Part shown: piece by piece, positions 6,637 through 8,475 of the stretch
Layout of the letters: the number at the start of each line of letters is the position of its first letter
Numbering within the stretch: the first letter of the stretch is position 1
Assembly: GCA_024684155.1 (NCBI GenBank)
Contig: JAIKXK010000075.1
Location: 1 to 8,475, forward strand
Direction of reading: 5' to 3'
DNA: 8,475 nucleotides
Origin: Lachnospiraceae bacterium
GTDB lineage: Bacteria; Bacillota; Clostridia; Lachnospirales; Lachnospiraceae
Notes under the pieces: model-generated
The model's input: only the letters and a program-made list of their open reading frames with translations
What the model was told of the DNA's origin: nothing
Database searches by the model: none
Program-made: the position numbers and the translations under genes

Positions 6637-6643
6637 GAAATCC

Positions 6644-8158
6644 ATGATAAATAAATTCTTGAGGTATGTAGCACATTTATTAGGATTTGAAAAGTTAACG
6701 AAATATGAGAAAGATTTTCTACATGATTCGAATATTCATAGCAGTATGTATATTGGAGTTTTGACGATTTGGCTGGAAATCTGGATGTTGTGGCGACAGA
6801 CATATTCGAGAGTAATACCAAAGTGGCAGGACGAGGGAATGGACTTATTTGATGCGCTGATCAAATATACGTCTAAATATTGGCTCTTTTTAATTGCAGG
6901 TATCGGTCTTTTTGTTTTTTGCTTGTTTTATCGAAATCATAAAAGTGAAAAGATGTCGAAGGGATGGTTTTCTGCATTACTTGTAAGTGGAGCAACCAGC
7001 ATACTCTATACTTTTGTGCTTAAATTAGAGACCTTTATAGAGGTGGGAGATATTGTAACACCTGCTATGGCTTTTATTATGAAGATATCTTTAATTGGTA
7101 TATACGCTTGCAACTTTTTACTAGGAGTGGTGATTGTAGGATATGCGCTGATGAGGTACTTCAAAAATAAAAGAGTGGTTTTCTTTGAGTACTGTGTCAC
7201 AATTATCTTTTGTATACTTTGTATCTTTTTTGGCGTTTTCGTTTCTTATAGTGATTTTTGGGATGGAAAGCAAATCATCTGTTTTCTTATGATGATGATT
7301 TATGTTGGATTAATGATGATGTATCGTCCCTACATTACCATTCTGACGTTAACGGGTTATTTTTTTGGATTCTATAAGATTCTTTTGACCTTCCAGGGTG
7401 GACTCACCTTCGCACCAAAGGAAGTAGAAATTCATGGGGCGATTCGTTTATTTAGTTCTGGAGATACCGTAAACTATATTACGTTTTTAGCATCTTTAAT
7501 TACAATTTGTGTGGCCTTTTATCATGGACGTTTAGGAGAAGCGAAAAAATCCCAGGGAATCTATCGCTTGTTTAGTCAGACGGCAGAAGCATTAGCTCTT
7601 GCTATTGATGCGAAAGATAATTACACTCACGGACATTCCATAAGAGTAGCGGAATATTCAAAGATGATTGCAAAGGCTTATGGAAAGAGTGAAGAAGAGT
7701 GCGATAATATATTTAATGCAGCACTGTTACATGATGTTGGAAAGATTGGTGTTCCGGATGCTATTATTAACAAAAATGGTAAATTAACCAAAGATGAATA
7801 TGAAGAGATTAAACTTCATCCGGTATATGGACACAATATTCTTTCAAGAATTAGTGAGTCTCCTTATTTAAGTACAGGTGCTCATTATCATCATGAGAGA
7901 TTCGATGGAAAAGGATATCCGGAAGGCTTAAAGGGCGATAAGATTCCTGAGCTTGCAAGAATCATTGCAGTAGCAGATGCCTATGACGCCATGACCTCCG
8001 CTCGTAGTTATCGTGAACCATTTCCACAGGATAGAGTTCGTGAAGAAATTGAAAAAGGAATAGGAACTCAGTTTGATCCAAAGTTTGCTGGTGTCATGTT
8101 AGAACTCATTGATAAAGATACTTCCTATAATATGAGGGATAAATCTTTAAATAAATAA
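6644..8158 (+). CDS. Polytopic membrane HD-GYP protein, predicted c-di-GMP phosphodiesterase
   Basis: The N-terminal 300 residues of this 504-residue protein carry about eight hydrophobic segments (33-51, 78-96, 109-128, 144-168, 180-201, 211-226, 229-248, 277-293) that I cannot assign to a named sensor family. The cytoplasmic C-terminal part (about 305-490) is a full HD-GYP domain: H329-G-H, the metal-binding H363-D364-V-G-K367, H392-P, H416-H417-E418, the signature D421-G-K-G-Y-P426, and D445-A-Y-D448, then a G-T-Q-F-D-P segment near the end. By family knowledge such domains hydrolyse cyclic di-GMP to pGpG or GMP. With all motif residues present it is expected to be active, although some HD-GYP proteins act on other cyclic dinucleotides. 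It has its own promoter and terminator, so it is a separate unit from the phosphorelay operon upstream; a functional link is inferred from adjacency only. Confidence 0.92.
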   Translation: MINKFLRYVAHLLGFEKLTKYEKDFLHDSNIHSSMYIGVLTIWLEIWMLWRQTYSRVIPKWQDEGMDLFDALIKYTSKYWLFLIAGIGLFVFCLFYRNHKSEKMSKGWFSALLVSGATSILYTFVLKLETFIEVGDIVTPAMAFIMKISLIGIYACNFLLGVVIVGYALMRYFKNKRVVFFEYCVTIIFCILCIFFGVFVSYSDFWDGKQIICFLMMMIYVGLMMMYRPYITILTLTGYFFGFYKILLTFQGGLTFAPKEVEIHGAIRLFSSGDTVNYITFLASLITICVAFYHGRLGEAKKSQGIYRLFSQTAEALALAIDAKDNYTHGHSIRVAEYSKMIAKAYGKSEEECDNIFNAALLHDVGKIGVPDAIINKNGKLTKDEYEEIKLHPVYGHNILSRISESPYLSTGAHYHHERFDGKGYPEGLKGDKIPELARIIAVADAYDAMTSARSYREPFPQDRVREEIEKGIGTQFDPKFAGVMLELIDKDTSYNMRDKSLNK

Positions 8159-8172
8159 GATAGTAATAAATG

Positions 8173-8214
8173 CAGACAAAGATGCCTGGTCGTTAGGCGC
8201 TTTGTCTGTTTTTT
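8173..8214 (+). terminator. Rho-independent terminator after the HD-GYP gene
   Basis: CAGACAAAG (8173-8181) pairs perfectly with CTTTGTCTG (8200-8208). A small internal bulge precedes an upper stem GCCT/AGGC (8184-8187 with 8195-8198) and a 7-nt loop. Six T residues follow directly (8209-8214). It starts 14 nt after the stop codon. Confidence 0.93.
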
Positions 8215-8225
8215 AGTTGTGTAAA

Positions 8226-8231
8226 GGAAGG
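8226..8231 (+). promoter_or_regulatory. Ribosome binding site of the last gene
   Basis: GGAAGG lies 8 nt before the ATG at 8240. Only 25 nt separate the terminator T-tract from the start codon, and I see no convincing promoter there. This gene's promoter may overlap the terminator or lie upstream of it. Confidence 0.6.
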
Positions 8232-8239
8232 AAAAAGAT

Positions 8240-8475
8240 ATGAAGAAGAAAAAACCAATCATTGGAGTTATGGCATTATGGGATGATGAAAAGGAAAGTA
8301 TGTGGATGCTTCCTGGGTATCTGGAAGGGATTGCAGCCGCAGGAGGAATTCCTATTGTATTGCCTTTTTCAGAAGAGGAGGAAGATGTGGAGCGATTGGC
8401 AAAAATCTGCGATGGATTTTTGTTTACGGGAGGGCATGACGTATCTACAAAACTTTATGATGAGACACCTCTGGC
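8240..8475 (+). CDS. Gamma-glutamyl-GABA hydrolase-like class I glutamine amidotransferase, N-terminal fragment
   Basis: The first 78 codons are present and the gene runs off the right edge. The start is supported by GGAAGG 8 nt upstream. The N-terminus reads K-P-I-I-G-V, the first strand typical of peptidase C26 / PuuD-like proteins. A Y-L-E-G-I-A-A-A-G-G-I-P-I-V-L-P segment and D-G-F-L-F-T-G-G-H-D-V (about 58-68) follow, matching the family pattern of a Tyr-Leu helix, A-G-G-x-P and L-D-G-L-L-L-T-G-G-x-D-V. Members hydrolyse gamma-glutamyl amide bonds, for example gamma-glutamyl-GABA in putrescine breakdown, with a Cys-His-Glu triad. The nucleophilic Cys lies beyond the window, so activity cannot be judged. 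It lies after a strong terminator and has no visible link to the signalling genes. Confidence 0.85.
   Translation, partial: MKKKKPIIGVMALWDDEKESMWMLPGYLEGIAAAGGIPIVLPFSEEEEDVERLAKICDGFLFTGGHDVSTKLYDETPL

Noticed and set aside
6549..6643. Cyclic di-GMP riboswitch before the HD-GYP gene
   Set aside because: The leader predicted from the promoter is only about 38 nt and AT-rich, too short for the known GEMM-type aptamers.

Overview
The window is AT-rich, densely coded and entirely plus-strand, with strong AGGAGG-type ribosome binding sites and short intergenic gaps. Codon use and protein style (receivers with a D-H-x-M-P-x-M-D-G signature, polytopic hybrid kinases) suggest a low-GC Firmicute of class Clostridia, most likely a Lachnospiraceae gut or rumen bacterium. 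That placement is inferred from style, not from a marker gene.

Layout: (1) 2-253 is the C-terminal end of a cardiolipin synthase, with its second HKD motif. (2) 254-347 is a 94-nt gap holding a possible promoter and a perfect 12-bp inverted repeat whose right arm covers the next start codon. (3) 348-6548 is a tight three-gene signalling operon: a membrane hybrid histidine kinase (681 aa); a second, much larger hybrid kinase (1116 aa) with order 6 TM - HisKA - HATPase - receiver - DegV/EDD domain - HPt - helical tail; and a 263-aa protein with one degenerate and one intact receiver but no effector domain. Genes one and two overlap by ATGA; gene three follows after 16 nt with a strong RBS and a GTG start. 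(4) 6549-6643 holds a good extended -10 promoter. (5) 6644-8158 encodes an 8-TM HD-GYP protein, a predicted c-di-GMP phosphodiesterase, closed by a strong terminator at 8173-8214. (6) From 8240 to the window end is the start of a class I glutamine amidotransferase-like hydrolase (peptidase C26, PuuD-like).

How they may work together (inference): the three-gene operon contains every part of a His-Asp-His-Asp phosphorelay (two kinases, two kinase-attached receivers, one HPt, one free receiver) but no DNA-binding output. The free receiver may act by protein-protein contact, and the adjacent HD-GYP protein is a candidate neighbour in the same signalling sphere. The most striking item is the DegV domain, a fatty-acid-binding fold, built into the kinase between its receiver and its HPt. 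It suggests a relay gated by a lipid or acyl ligand, next to a phospholipid synthesis gene.
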